DNA of 46,249 bases from Gammaproteobacteria bacterium (GTDB lineage Bacteria > Pseudomonadota > Gammaproteobacteria > Pseudomonadales > Azotimanducaceae). Of this stretch, positions 25,698 through 35,200 are shown one piece after another. The notes beneath the pieces were generated by a model. That model saw only the letters and a program-made list of their open reading frames with translations, was not told where the DNA came from and made no database searches. Position 1 is the first letter of the stretch. Each line of letters starts with the position of its first letter. Both the position numbers and the translations under genes were made by a program. The DNA lies in assembly GCA_002704225.1 (NCBI GenBank), contig PAFU01000020.1:29655-75903 (forward strand), read 5' to 3'.

Positions 25698-27230
25698 CTA
25701 GCTTTTGGCTGGCCAGTACTGATCTTTGAGAAGGCGTTTGTACAGTTTTCCGGTGGGTAAACGGGGGAGAGCATCGGTGAAATCAACGGATCTGGGCACC
25801 TTGTAGCCCGCCAAATGCACCTTGGCGTACGCTATTAAGTCATCCGCTATGCTCTCGGATGGCGTTTGATCCGGCGCTAGCTCGACCACGGCTTTGACTT
25901 CCTCGCCGAAGTCGGCGTTGGGCACACCAAAGACGGCAACGTCTTGAACCGCCGGGTGCAGGACCAAGGCGTCTTCGATTTCCTGAGGATAAATGTTCAC
26001 TCCACCGGAAATGATCATGTAAGCCTTACGGTCAGTTAGGTATAAAAAGCCGTCTTCATCTACGTAGCCCACATCCCCCAGCGACGTCCAATTGTCATGA
26101 ATGGGGTGGGTGGCCGACTGGGTTTTGTCCGGAGCGTTATGGTATTCGAAGGTGCGTTTCGGCTGCTCGAAGTAAACCATTCCCTCTTCGCGGGCCGGCA
26201 CATCGGCACCGCTTTCGTCGCAAATGTGCAGAATGCTGGCAATGGCTCGACCCACAGAGCCGGGGGGCTCAAGCCATTCCTGTGGGGATATCACCGTGGT
26301 TCCGTTACGCTCCGTGCCAGCGTAGTACTCCCACAGAATGGGCCCCCACCAATCCATCATTTGGTGTTTTATTTCCTTAGGGCAGGGTGCCGCTGCGTGA
26401 ATCGCGCATTGGTGGCTGCTCAAGTCGTACTGTCCGCGGAGTTTTTCGTCCAGCTTCAACATTCGGATGAACATGGTCGGCACCCATTGGGAATGGGTTA
26501 TCGAGTACTGCTGGATATGGCGTAAGGAAGCTTCCGGATCAAAGCCCCGCATCATGACTACGGTGCCGCCCAGGGCCAGTGTCCGCGTGCAAAAGCCAAA
26601 GGGTGCCGCGTGGTACAGCGGTGCGGGCGACAGGTAAATGGTGTCTGGGTTCATGCCGTAGGGATTGTCTACCTCGACGCCGGGCAGACCATGTCCCACA
26701 TGATCGCCGGTAAGCGGGCGCTTAATACCCTTGGGGCGTCCCGTGGTACCGGAACTGTATAGCATGGTGTCGCCCGCACGCTCATCGGCGATGGGTGTGG
26801 TAGGCATCGCTGCGATGGCCTCAGCCGCATCAGTAAAGCCAGCTATGTTGCCGCCAACGCTGAATCGATGCGGACAACTAGGTATCAGTTGAGGTAGTTC
26901 TTGGCTCTGAGCTAGTTCCGATGACGCAAATAAAACCTGACTGGTGGAATCTTCGACGATATAAGCCGCTTCATCCGGGGTGAGATACCGGTTGATACAG
27001 GTTAAGTACATGCCCGAGCGCAGCACTCCCCAGGCAATGGAGAAATACTCAAGATTGTTCTCCATTAGAATTGATACGTGGCCACCCACCCTCAAACCAA
27101 GATCTTCCAGAAGACGGGCCACTTGATTTGATCGCCGGTCAAGCTCCAGCCACGTGACTTGTTCACCGCTGGCCGCGTCGATAACGGCCGGTTTATTGGG
27201 TTTTACGCTGGCCCAGTGTCCTGGATACAT
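25698..27230 (-). CDS. Acyl-CoA synthetase (AMP-forming), second copy
   Basis: A 510-residue ANL-family ligase. The A3 motif is MLYSSGTTGRPKGIKRP, the A5 region is EYYAGTERNGTT (an atypical form of the YGxTE box), the hinge follows TDRKAYMIISGGVNIYPQEIED, and the C-terminal catalytic lysine is in LPTGKLYKR. All core residues seem present. It differs from the ligase at 2264 in its A5 box and belongs to the group often called FadD13- or bile-acid-ligase-like; this is an estimate. The start ATG follows CGGAGA. The MFS gene ends 141 bp upstream on the same strand, with a hairpin between them. It probably activates a hydrophobic acid imported or made nearby. Confidence 0.92.
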   Translation of the reverse strand: MYPGHWASVKPNKPAVIDAASGEQVTWLELDRRSNQVARLLEDLGLRVGGHVSILMENNLEYFSIAWGVLRSGMYLTCINRYLTPDEAAYIVEDSTSQVLFASSELAQSQELPQLIPSCPHRFSVGGNIAGFTDAAEAIAAMPTTPIADERAGDTMLYSSGTTGRPKGIKRPLTGDHVGHGLPGVEVDNPYGMNPDTIYLSPAPLYHAAPFGFCTRTLALGGTVVMMRGFDPEASLRHIQQYSITHSQWVPTMFIRMLKLDEKLRGQYDLSSHQCAIHAAAPCPKEIKHQMMDWWGPILWEYYAGTERNGTTVISPQEWLEPPGSVGRAIASILHICDESGADVPAREEGMVYFEQPKRTFEYHNAPDKTQSATHPIHDNWTSLGDVGYVDEDGFLYLTDRKAYMIISGGVNIYPQEIEDALVLHPAVQDVAVFGVPNADFGEEVKAVVELAPDQTPSESIADDLIAYAKVHLAGYKVPRSVDFTDALPRLPTGKLYKRLLKDQYWPAKS

Positions 27231-27329
27231 ACTTAATCTCCGGTTTGGTGCGTTTGACCGTATCCTGCGTTGCTAGATCGATCTGATTGAGTGGCTTCAA
27301 AGGGCGGTTGGATCGTTTGCACAGGTGGG

Positions 27330-27358
27330 CGGCTCGGATCAACCCTATTGCCGAGCCG
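27330..27358. other. Perfect 8-bp inverted repeat between two genes
   Basis: CGGCTCGG at 27330-27337 and its complement at 27351-27358 form an 8-bp stem with a 13-nt loop in the space between the MFS transporter and the acyl-CoA synthetase. No T-run follows on either strand. It could be a weak terminator, an mRNA stabiliser or a dyad operator site. Confidence 0.35.
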
Positions 27359-27371
27359 TACCGAGCGCTTG

Positions 27372-28715
27372 CTAGCTTGCCTGTGCTAGTCGTTCGTTCA
27401 TTGCCTCAGTCTCGAGCAAGTCTCCACGCATGGTGCGAGCCCCTACGAAGTAGTGCACACCAGCCCATAAATTGACTAACACCGCTACGCACAGGGCGTA
27501 ACGAATGGACTCAATGCCAAAGGTAGGGTTGAGTAGATCGCTTAGAATCCCGACCAAATAAGGGCCTAATCCCATGCCAATGAGGTTGAGAACAAACAGC
27601 AAGATTGCCGACGCTACGGCTCGCATGCGTAAAGACACCAAGGCCTGAGTCATCGCAAAGGAAGGGCCGAGGTAGACGGGGCCAAGGATGCCGACTATGC
27701 ATAGGCTCGCGATGGCGGCGACGGTGCCGTCATAGAGATAGGCTACTAATTGAAATGGCACCATAAGGGCAGTGGCAATGCCGGGAACCCAGAAGTACCA
27801 ACGTTTGTCGCCGGTGCGGTCCGACAGCTTATCGCTGAGGTAGCCTCCGGCAAATGTGCCGATGGCGCCGACGCCGGCGACAAGGGCCAGAGCAGCTCCG
27901 AGGTCGGTGGAAGACATGTTATGCACCCGAGTAAAGAACGGGGCGTTCCAAGTGCTCGCGCCATAGCTAACAAAGGCGTGCAAGCCTGCCGCGAAGGACA
28001 AGTGTCGGAAGGAAACTTTTGCCCACAGAAATGCCAGTACCTCCTTCACGGCAGGGGCTTCGACCTTCGGTGCGGCGCCAGGCATGTCAGCTGCTGATAG
28101 CTTGCCGTCAGACATACCTCGCGGCGGTTCGCGCAGGGTAAAAAGAATGACTGTGGCGACAAAAATACCCGGCAGGCCGACGAGAAAAAAAGTGTTACGC
28201 CAGCCGATGGTATCTGCCCCCCAGCCACCGACGTAGCTGCCGATCATGGTGCCAAAGGGAATGCCAAGGGCATAAATAGACAACGCGGTCGCGCGCTTCT
28301 CGATGGGGAAGTAGTCGGATATCAGCGAATGGCTTGGCGGGCTGGCACCCGCTTCGCCGACACCCACACCAATTCTCGCCAAAAGCAAGCCCCAGAAGTT
28401 GGCTGCCAGACCACACAGAGCGGTCATCGCGCTCCAAATAACCATGGACACCGCGAGGATCTTTACTCGGCTGCGTCGATCCGCCAAGGCGGCGATAGGA
28501 ATACCTAAAAACGTGTAAAAAACCGCAAACGCCAGCCCGCCCAGCAGTCCAAGCTGGCTGTCGCTTAACGACAATTCGATCTTAATGGGTTCCAGCAGGA
28601 GAGAGAGGATCGAACGGTCAACAAAGTTGACGATGTAACCGACGAACAAAATGCCAAGCGCGTAGTTGCGATACGCGGGGCTAAATTCCCGCTGTTCTTT
28701 CAGTGGTTCCGACAA
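27372..28715 (-). CDS. MFS transporter, spinster-like
   Basis: A 447-residue inner-membrane transporter with about 12 transmembrane helices. The first helices carry NYALGILFVGYIVNFVDRSILSLL (two blocks, residues 17-40), and the typical loop 2-3 signature is ALADRRSRVKILA. A second MFS half begins after the central loop rich in Ala/Pro/Lys (residues 208-226). It resembles the spinster group that often accompanies aromatic or steroid-type catabolic genes. The start is a TTG at 28715, preceded by GGGGAG at good spacing, with no better ATG. It lies 33 bp behind the epoxide-hydrolase-like gene and probably shares its transcript. Import of the catabolic substrate is the most likely role. Confidence 0.88.
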   Translation of the reverse strand: MSEPLKEQREFSPAYRNYALGILFVGYIVNFVDRSILSLLLEPIKIELSLSDSQLGLLGGLAFAVFYTFLGIPIAALADRRSRVKILAVSMVIWSAMTALCGLAANFWGLLLARIGVGVGEAGASPPSHSLISDYFPIEKRATALSIYALGIPFGTMIGSYVGGWGADTIGWRNTFFLVGLPGIFVATVILFTLREPPRGMSDGKLSAADMPGAAPKVEAPAVKEVLAFLWAKVSFRHLSFAAGLHAFVSYGASTWNAPFFTRVHNMSSTDLGAALALVAGVGAIGTFAGGYLSDKLSDRTGDKRWYFWVPGIATALMVPFQLVAYLYDGTVAAIASLCIVGILGPVYLGPSFAMTQALVSLRMRAVASAILLFVLNLIGMGLGPYLVGILSDLLNPTFGIESIRYALCVAVLVNLWAGVHYFVGARTMRGDLLETEAMNERLAQAS

Positions 28716-28748
28716 AACGCTCTCCCCGTTTATCTCGACTAAAAAAAG

Positions 28749-29711
28749 CTACCGCCTGATGCGGTTTGATAGCCACCAACGCATGGTCTCACTGACCAGC
28801 GCAGAAGCATCCTGCTGTACGAAATGCCCCGCCCCCGGAACAGTCACGATAGTGACATCTTTTTCAGCCCAATCCCAAGTGTTATTGAGGCCGTCGGAAT
28901 GCAGGGCCGTATCGTCCAATCCATGGAAAATCAGCAGTGGCATGGCCAAAAGCGGGGGCGGTGTGCTGGGTGCTACCGCAGAGCTTGAGCCGCGTCTTGG
29001 ATAGTTGGCTTTGTAGAAATTCAGCATGGCGGCGAAGTTGCTGCGCTCGAAAGCCTGCAAGTATTGCTCGCGCACGTCTGGCTCGCGAACCCAACCGGAC
29101 AGGCTTTGCGCGGTCATGGGATTGCCGCCGATGATGGTCGGATCATCCGCGCTGCCGGCAATGAAGCGTTGCGCGTATTCGCTGTTGCGCTGCTGTTCTG
29201 CATTGTTGGCCAGCTCACGCGCCAAGCCGTTTGGATGGGGGAGGTTCATGATCACCAGATTCTCGACCATTTCTGGCATCGCAAAGGCGACCTGCCAAGC
29301 CACCGCTCCACCCCAGTCGTGACCGACGATGGTGGCCTTGTCGTTACCTTCAGCAGCGACGACGGCTGCGACATCGGCAATGAGATTGGGCATGGCGTAG
29401 GCGGCAATACCGTCAGGCTGGCCACTGAGGTTGTAGCCCCGCTGATCCATGGCGACGACAGTAAAGTTGTCTTTCAAGGCTTCCATTTGCGCCCGCCAGC
29501 TGTACCAGAAGTCGGGGAACCCGTGAATCATCACCACAAGGGGGCCGCTACCGGTTTTCACATAGTGGATCTTCACCCCGTCGTTATCGGCATAGTGATG
29601 ACTGACATCGTCGATGAGCTTCTGCGATGCAAGGCCGAGGGTGCTTGCCAGCACGGATGCGAGACCAATCAGCAGGCGGACGGGGTTGAGGTTGAAGCGA
29701 CGTTGTTGCAT
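28749..29711 (-). CDS. Epoxide-hydrolase-like alpha/beta hydrolase, exported
   Basis: A 320-residue alpha/beta hydrolase. The N-terminus has a hydrophobic stretch (VRLLIGLASVLASTLGLAS) that looks like a signal peptide, so the enzyme probably works in the periplasm. The oxyanion motif is HGFP (63-66). The nucleophile is an aspartate, D132 in GHDWGG, and the histidine is in GAGHFVQQDA. An Asp nucleophile with HGxP is the hallmark of epoxide hydrolases and haloalkane dehalogenases; HGFP favours epoxide hydrolase. The ATG follows GGAG. It is the middle gene of a minus-strand run (J-like protein, this gene, MFS). Epoxide opening or ester cleavage on a hydrophobic substrate is likely. Confidence 0.88.
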   Translation of the reverse strand: MQQRRFNLNPVRLLIGLASVLASTLGLASQKLIDDVSHHYADNDGVKIHYVKTGSGPLVVMIHGFPDFWYSWRAQMEALKDNFTVVAMDQRGYNLSGQPDGIAAYAMPNLIADVAAVVAAEGNDKATIVGHDWGGAVAWQVAFAMPEMVENLVIMNLPHPNGLARELANNAEQQRNSEYAQRFIAGSADDPTIIGGNPMTAQSLSGWVREPDVREQYLQAFERSNFAAMLNFYKANYPRRGSSSAVAPSTPPPLLAMPLLIFHGLDDTALHSDGLNNTWDWAEKDVTIVTVPGAGHFVQQDASALVSETMRWWLSNRIRR

Positions 29712-29724
29712 TACGGTTCTCCGA

Positions 29725-30057
29725 TTATTTTCTGACCCGCCTGCGCAGGCGATCTAAGCGTTCTTTCCAGTACTGGAACTTTTCTGGGTCCCCACCTCGA
29801 TCCGGGTGGTGTTGCTGACACATGCGTCGAGCTTCAACAATTTCCTCTATGGGTAGCACTAGGTCGAGACCCAGCGCTTTGATTTCGGCCGGACTCAGGG
29901 TCTTCACCGGGCTGGCGGTCTCTGGTGGTCGGTAGAACCCGCTCCAGTTGCCACGATTTTTGCCGCCATAGGATACCGGGCCAGACAGGCCCAGCTTCCA
30001 GGGGTGGTTTTTGGCGGGTTTGCGAGACTTGCCGCCGCCTGATTTGCTGTTTGTCAT
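29725..30057 (-). CDS. Short J-domain-like protein
   Basis: A 110-residue basic protein. The C-terminal half looks like a compact J-domain: a helix EEIVEARRMCQQ, the HPD tripeptide (H84-P85-D86) with DRGGDPEKF after it, and a final helix YWKERLDRLRR. The N-terminal half is a Gly/Lys/Ser-rich tail (MTNSKSGGGKSRK) with SGPVSYGGKNRGNW. J-domains stimulate DnaK-type chaperones; here no other DnaJ domains exist, so it would be a type III-like minimal form. It begins a minus-strand run 13 bp before the epoxide-hydrolase-like gene. Its N-terminal tail may bind nucleic acid or a ribosome (speculation). Confidence 0.75.
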   Translation of the reverse strand: MTNSKSGGGKSRKPAKNHPWKLGLSGPVSYGGKNRGNWSGFYRPPETASPVKTLSPAEIKALGLDLVLPIEEIVEARRMCQQHHPDRGGDPEKFQYWKERLDRLRRRVRK

Positions 30058-30150
30058 GGTTGCAGTCTAATGTGGGTAGGCTCGGGCTCAAGTCATTTCT
30101 CGACTACCCCGAGTTTCTGCGTCGTCACCGATGAGTTTAGGAGCAGTTTT

Positions 30151-31575
30151 ATGGCGGACTCGATAGGTGGATCGACACCTTTGTCCTTGGCAGGTACCGC
30201 ACCTGCAGCACCGCTGGGTTACTACAGTTGGACCCTAGGGCAGGGGGCGCGAGACCCACTGTACATTCTGGTCGTGATCTATATTTTCTTTCCGTATTTT
30301 TCCAACGTCGTCGTTGGTGATCCGGTGCGCGGACAAGCCCTGGTCGGTTACGTGAATACCGTTGCCGGCATCACCATGGCGCTAACCGTGCCCTTTCTCG
30401 GCGCGATTGCTGACAAGACCGGGCGACTGAAGCCTTGGCTGCTCAGCACAACGCTGGCTGTTTCTGTTTGCACCTTCGGACTGTGGTGGGTCACACCGGA
30501 GACCGTGCAGCAAGGTGGAGGGCTCTATCCGGTTTTGGGTGCCTTGATCCTAATGAATGTTGCCTTTGCCTACACCGAGGTCTTTCACAACGCCATGCTG
30601 CCGAGAATCGCGCCAGCGGATAAGGCGGGTTTGATCTCGGGTCTGGCCTTTGCGCTGGGGAATTTGGGCGGCGTGTCATTGATGTTGCTGGTGCTCTTTG
30701 CGTTCGCGCTGCCAGGTACGGTGTCACTGAGCTGGATTGCCGATGCGCCTTGGCTCGGTATCGATCAGGCAACTCATCAACAGGATCGCATCGTCGGGCC
30801 CATCGCCGCCGTCTGGCTGTTGCTGTTCACCTTGCCGGTATTGCTGTTTACCCCGGACGGTAAGCGCTCTGAATTGTCGATTCGTGAGGCCGCCAGTTCA
30901 GGTGTCGCTGAGGTTTGGCAAACCCTTCGCAAACTCAAGAATTACATGAATGTGGCACGCTACCTGTTGGCGCGTATGTTCTTTAATGACGGCATGGTTG
31001 GAGTGCTGATTTTTGGTGGTATCTATGCCTCTGGAGTCTTCGGCTGGGATTCCTCTGAGTTGCTGATTTTTGGCCTTTGCACCAGCACCTCGGCTATGTT
31101 GGGTGCTTACTTCGGTGGTCGATTCGATGATTTGCTGGGGTCTAAGCGCACGCTGATGATTGCGGTTTGTGCCAGCGCCGTGATCTTTTTGTTCATGCTG
31201 TCCATCGCGCCGGGACAAATTCTATTTGCGCTGAACATTGCCACCGAGCCGGTGTGGTCTCTGCCATTTTTTAACACCTCAGCCGAGTTACTGTACTTTG
31301 CGACCAATCAGATATTTGCCGTCTTTTTTGTCACGGGTTTGTCGACGTCGCGCACCCTAATGGCGCGCATTTCGCCACCCGCCATGTCAGCGCAATTTTT
31401 TGCGCTGTATGGCTTGAGTGGTTCGGTAACCGCTTTTCTTGCACCCTTGCTGGTGGCAACGACGACGGATGTGTTCGACTCGGCGCGGATCGGTATGAGC
31501 GCCTTGGTTGTCTTGATTGTGATCGGAGTTTGGTTGCTTGCTGGTGTCAAAGAGGCACCAGCCGGTTCTTCGTGA
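30151..31575 (+). CDS. MFS transporter, UMF1/Atg22-like
   Basis: A 474-residue polytopic inner-membrane protein. The N-terminus GYYSWTLGQGARDPLYILVV followed by YIFFPYFSNVV matches the UMF1-type opening (where others have a YDWANS-like motif). The loop GAIADKTGRLKPWL is the MFS signature between helices 2 and 3. Twelve hydrophobic segments can be counted. The ATG at 30151 is preceded by TAGGAGCAG; the open frame runs back to 30070 without a good site. It is divergent from the J-like gene. Substrates of bacterial UMF1 proteins are mostly unknown; amino acid or metabolite efflux is a family-level guess. Confidence 0.85.
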   Translation: MADSIGGSTPLSLAGTAPAAPLGYYSWTLGQGARDPLYILVVIYIFFPYFSNVVVGDPVRGQALVGYVNTVAGITMALTVPFLGAIADKTGRLKPWLLSTTLAVSVCTFGLWWVTPETVQQGGGLYPVLGALILMNVAFAYTEVFHNAMLPRIAPADKAGLISGLAFALGNLGGVSLMLLVLFAFALPGTVSLSWIADAPWLGIDQATHQQDRIVGPIAAVWLLLFTLPVLLFTPDGKRSELSIREAASSGVAEVWQTLRKLKNYMNVARYLLARMFFNDGMVGVLIFGGIYASGVFGWDSSELLIFGLCTSTSAMLGAYFGGRFDDLLGSKRTLMIAVCASAVIFLFMLSIAPGQILFALNIATEPVWSLPFFNTSAELLYFATNQIFAVFFVTGLSTSRTLMARISPPAMSAQFFALYGLSGSVTAFLAPLLVATTTDVFDSARIGMSALVVLIVIGVWLLAGVKEAPAGSS

Positions 31576-31708
31576 TCAAAACACGAGTCTAGTGCCCAGG
31601 GTGGGGCTGGGATCCCTTCGTAGATGTACTGCTGAAGGCGGCCTTTGAGGCTGCCTCTCAACATGCAGTGCAGCATCGCCCGTGCGACGTTCTGAGAGTC
31701 AAGGAGGG

Positions 31709-34093
31709 TTAACCGGCAGGCGATGCCTTTCTTGGTTGCTCTGAGGCCGCGGCTGCTCTGGCAGTCATGGGCGCTGGTGGGGTTGGTTGACTGACGAGGT
31801 CGATCAGATCATTGACGATGCGACCTGCTTCTCGTAGCAGCGGGTCTTCGTCGATTTCTTTTATGGAGTTGTCTTCTTCTGCGTCGGCCTCCGGCCCCGT
31901 CAGCGAGTCGGTCTGGGCGAGGGCGTCAGGCTGGGCTTTGGCCGCTTCCGAGTTCTGGATTTGGTCGCCGCGCTCTGCGCTAGTAGCCTCTTCAGACTGG
32001 ACGTCTGTTTGGGCGGTGTCTGCTGACAAAGCCTCTTCTTCCGCTTCCTGCATGTCTTCCAACTCGTCGAGGGTCTCGGCGACGGGCTTGCCCGTTGCCG
32101 CGCGCAGAGAGTTTTCAAGTGCCAGTCGCCAGTCGTCTTCTTGCTGCCGTTCCGCGCGGCGTTCTGCTTCGTTTAGCGACAAATGCGTGCGGCCGGATTT
32201 TTCTTCGGCTTTCGCCATTAACGCACGATAGTAAGTGAAGTGAGGGTCTTCGTTGGCGCGTTGAAGATGCCGTGATTGCAGCTCTACTAGGTAGGGGTTG
32301 AGTTCGTCGTAGGGGGCAAAGCGCGCCGCGTCAATAACGTCCCACGGCATGGCACCGTCCAAGGTGCTTTCACCGATTGTTTCCTTGTCGAACAATGAGG
32401 GGAAGTCGATGTCTGGGATAACACCCTGATGCTGGGTGCTTTGGCCCGAGACTCGATAAAACTTTGCCGCGGTCAGTTTCAGTTGGCCCCGGTTCAGCGG
32501 GATCATGGTTTGCACAGTTCCCTTGCCAAAGGTTTGACCACCCAAAATCAGAGCTCGACCATAATCTTGCATGGCGCCTGCGAAAATCTCGGAAGCAGAT
32601 GCAGAGAGACGATTTACCAGCACAGCCATGGGCCCGTCATAGATCACGGAATCGTCGTCGCTGCTGTAAACAGTCGGTCTGCTGCGACTGGACTTGACTT
32701 GCACGGTAGGGCCGGAGGGTATGAACAAAGATGTCAAGGTGTCGGCCTCCTGTAACGAGCCACCCCCATTGTTGCGTAAGTCGATGACCAAGCCATCGAT
32801 GCCCTCTGCGTTGAGCTGGTTAATCAGCTTGGTGACGTCCTTTGTGGTGCTGCGAAAATCAGGATCGCGCTCTTGTTGGCCTTTGAAATCGAGATAGAAC
32901 GTCGGGATATCAATCACGCCAATACGTCGCTCACGTTCTGCTTCCTTGAGGGTGATGATGTTGGCCTGAGCCGCCTGTTCTTCGAGTTTGATGGTGTTGC
33001 GCACGATGGTGACGATTCGACTTTCGTCGTTCTCTGCGTCTGCATCACTAACTGAGAGGCGAACGGTGGAGTCTTTCGGGCCGCGAATGAGTTCAACGAC
33101 GTCGTCAAGTCGCCAACCAACCACGTCGATCATGGGTCCGTTTTCTCCCTGGCCAACAGCAGAGATAATGTCCGCGGGTTTCAATGCCCCTGATTTGTCC
33201 GCGGGTCCCGCAGGTACCAACCGCACGATGGTCGTAGCGTCTTCGTCAGTCTGTAGCACCGCGCCAATACCTTCCAAGGACAGCGACATGTTGATGTTGA
33301 AGTTTGTTGAGGTTCGCGGCGAAAAGTATTGGGTATGCGGATCGAATGTCGTTGCGAAGGCGTTAATGAATGTTTGGAAGGCATCTTCACTGCGGTTGCG
33401 CAGGGCAATCTTTTGCTGATTCCGATAGCGCTTGGCAAGCGTTTCGGTGATTTCCTCTAAGTCTTTGTCGTTGAGTTTCATGCTCAAGACTTGTGACTTC
33501 AGCCGCCGATTCCAGAGGTCATCCTGTGCCGCGGCATCGATAGACCACGGGGCGCTTTCGCGCTTGAGCTGGATGGTTTCGTCGGTATCAAAACTCAACT
33601 GCGCAAGGCCAGAGCTGATTTGTCGCTGTACGTAGTTCGTGCGCTCGATCAATCGTTGCTGTAAGCGATTGAACATACGGTAGGCTGGCAGCAGGTCGCC
33701 ACGTCGTAACGCGTTGTCGAGTTCGTAGCGATAGGTTTCAAATTCAGCGATGTCGCTGGCTAAAAAGTAGTAGCGGCCGGGATCTAATGCTTCCACATAG
33801 TTGTCGAACATCTGGCTGGAGAGGGCATCATTGACCGGTAAGTCGACATAGTGATTTCGGCGTAACTGCTCCACCACAATTTGCGCTGTGCGCGGGTGCG
33901 CGGCAAGGGGAGACAGTATGGGCGGCGGCTGAACTTGGCTTGATTCGCTAGGGTGGGCGGTTTCGGCGTGTAGGGTGCCGATTGAGCTGATGCCGAATAC
34001 GCAGACGGCGGCTAATCTCAATAGTGGGGTCAAGCCTTTGGAGCGGGCTAGACCCGGATTGCCTGAACGGTCTGAAATCCAGTGCTGATTCAT
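31709..34093 (-). CDS. prc: Carboxy-terminal processing protease Prc (Tsp)
   Basis: A 794-residue periplasmic S41 protease. After a signal peptide (hydrophobic 22-40, cleavage near LHA-E) come the N-terminal helical domain, a PDZ domain (about 265-350, with LEGIGAVLQ) and the protease core. Catalytic residues align with E. coli Tsp: S499, D510 and K524 in SASEIF, AMQDYG and TFGKGTVQ, with the same 11- and 25-residue spacings. The C-terminal Tsp_C region is followed by an acidic, low-complexity stretch (about 660-745) that makes the protein some 110 residues longer than E. coli Prc. It degrades periplasmic proteins by their C-termini. It is divergent from the FKBP lipoprotein gene. Confidence 0.95.
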   Translation of the reverse strand: MNQHWISDRSGNPGLARSKGLTPLLRLAAVCVFGISSIGTLHAETAHPSESSQVQPPPILSPLAAHPRTAQIVVEQLRRNHYVDLPVNDALSSQMFDNYVEALDPGRYYFLASDIAEFETYRYELDNALRRGDLLPAYRMFNRLQQRLIERTNYVQRQISSGLAQLSFDTDETIQLKRESAPWSIDAAAQDDLWNRRLKSQVLSMKLNDKDLEEITETLAKRYRNQQKIALRNRSEDAFQTFINAFATTFDPHTQYFSPRTSTNFNINMSLSLEGIGAVLQTDEDATTIVRLVPAGPADKSGALKPADIISAVGQGENGPMIDVVGWRLDDVVELIRGPKDSTVRLSVSDADAENDESRIVTIVRNTIKLEEQAAQANIITLKEAERERRIGVIDIPTFYLDFKGQQERDPDFRSTTKDVTKLINQLNAEGIDGLVIDLRNNGGGSLQEADTLTSLFIPSGPTVQVKSSRSRPTVYSSDDDSVIYDGPMAVLVNRLSASASEIFAGAMQDYGRALILGGQTFGKGTVQTMIPLNRGQLKLTAAKFYRVSGQSTQHQGVIPDIDFPSLFDKETIGESTLDGAMPWDVIDAARFAPYDELNPYLVELQSRHLQRANEDPHFTYYRALMAKAEEKSGRTHLSLNEAERRAERQQEDDWRLALENSLRAATGKPVAETLDELEDMQEAEEEALSADTAQTDVQSEEATSAERGDQIQNSEAAKAQPDALAQTDSLTGPEADAEEDNSIKEIDEDPLLREAGRIVNDLIDLVSQPTPPAPMTARAAAASEQPRKASPAG

Positions 34094-34460
34094 AATTGTG
34101 CTCTTCGTCTTGGTTGCCTATTGGCGCGTCGGGTTGCCGGATAGTATCGGTGTCGTAGTGTCAAAAGCATGTCATAGATAGTAGATCGTGATATCCGCGC
34201 AAATTCCAATCTTGGATCCTTAAGAAGATCACCCATTGGTTAGACGCTAATGGTACCAAGGCCGTTTTGGGGCGATTAAATCACCTGAGGAAAGTCTCAT
34301 CGTGTAATTTCTTGGCTGCTGCCGTATTCTGCGGCCTCACGAACTTCCGGCCAGCTGACGGACTGGATAAATAGTCTATCCATCCTTTAGCACGGCGTGA
34401 AGAGCAACATATATCTCAAGACCGCGCTTTGATGGTCGCAACCGTGAATCGGAGACTTTA
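34094..34460. other. Intergenic region, 367 bp, no gene seen
   Basis: This space lies between the divergent prc and FKBP genes and must hold both promoters. I saw no open frame with coding character and no RNA gene. The only clear element is a 6-bp inverted repeat, TGGATA-7 nt-TATCCA, near 34363-34381, which could be an operator or chance. No convincing -35/-10 pair was fixed. Confidence 0.5.
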
Positions 34461-35156
34461 ATGAAAAATAATCACAAATCACCGCTGAGCCTAATCATGC
34501 TGCTGCTGGGCAGTGTTATGCTGGCGGGCTGTCAGCAACAGGAAAATGACATGTCTGAATCCACCTTTGATGCTTCGTCCGATGTCGAGAGCGCGAGTTA
34601 TCTGATCGGCTTTCGCCAAGCACAAAACATTCAGCAACAGGGTGGCGATATCATAGATATGCAGGCCTACGGTCAGGGTGCGCGTGATGCTATCGCAGGC
34701 CAGGAGTCCCAAGTACCTGTCGAGAATGAGGAGCAGCTGATGGGCGCACTAACCGATGCGCTGATGCAGCAAAAAGCAGCGTCCAGCGAGTCGTTTATGC
34801 AAGAAAATGCCGCTCGAGCCGAAGTCACCACGACAGAATCCGGATTGCAGTATGAAGTGCTGGTCGAAGGGACTGGCCCAAAGCCTTCCGCTACCGACAC
34901 GGTAGTCACCCACTACCACGGTACCCTGACGGACGGTACGGTGTTTGACAGCTCAGTTGAGCGCGGTAGCCCGGCGACGTTCCCAGTGAACCGAGTGATT
35001 GCTGGCTGGACCGAAGCACTGCAAATGATGGGTACGGGATCCAAGTGGCGTTTAGTGATTCCTTCCGAACTGGCCTATGGCGAGCGCGGTGCAGGCGGTG
35101 CCATTCCCCCCAACGCCACCTTGGTGTTTGAGGTGGAGTTGTTAGAGATTCAGTAG
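34461..35156 (+). CDS. FKBP-type peptidyl-prolyl isomerase lipoprotein (FkpA-like)
   Basis: A 231-residue lipoprotein. The signal peptide ends with the lipobox LAGC (cysteine 24) and glutamine at +2, which favours the outer membrane. Residues 40-115 form the helical dimerisation domain of FkpA/FklB/Mip proteins (SYLIGFRQAQNIQQQG). Residues 122-231 are the FKBP domain, with VFDSSVERGSPATFPV, VIAGWTEALQMM and LAYGERGAGGAIPPN. It catalyses prolyl isomerisation and acts as a chaperone in the periplasm. CGGAGA precedes the ATG. A strong terminator follows at 35201, so it is probably a single-gene unit. Its placement opposite prc suggests joint envelope-protein quality control. Confidence 0.93.
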   Translation: MKNNHKSPLSLIMLLLGSVMLAGCQQQENDMSESTFDASSDVESASYLIGFRQAQNIQQQGGDIIDMQAYGQGARDAIAGQESQVPVENEEQLMGALTDALMQQKAASSESFMQENAARAEVTTTESGLQYEVLVEGTGPKPSATDTVVTHYHGTLTDGTVFDSSVERGSPATFPVNRVIAGWTEALQMMGTGSKWRLVIPSELAYGERGAGGAIPPNATLVFEVELLEIQ

Positions 35157-35200
35157 CTTGTTAGGTCGACGTGTCTGGATGACACGTGCGACGAGGGAAG

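Noticed and set aside
29064-29735. 223-codon open frame opposite the epoxide-hydrolase-like gene
   Set aside because: The minus-strand protein has clear family motifs; this frame is its antisense shadow.
31308-31676. 122-codon minus-strand frame between the UMF1 transporter and prc
   Set aside because: Most of it is antisense to the transporter. The 100 bp outside it show a protein-like ending, but no family was recognised, so it is not called.
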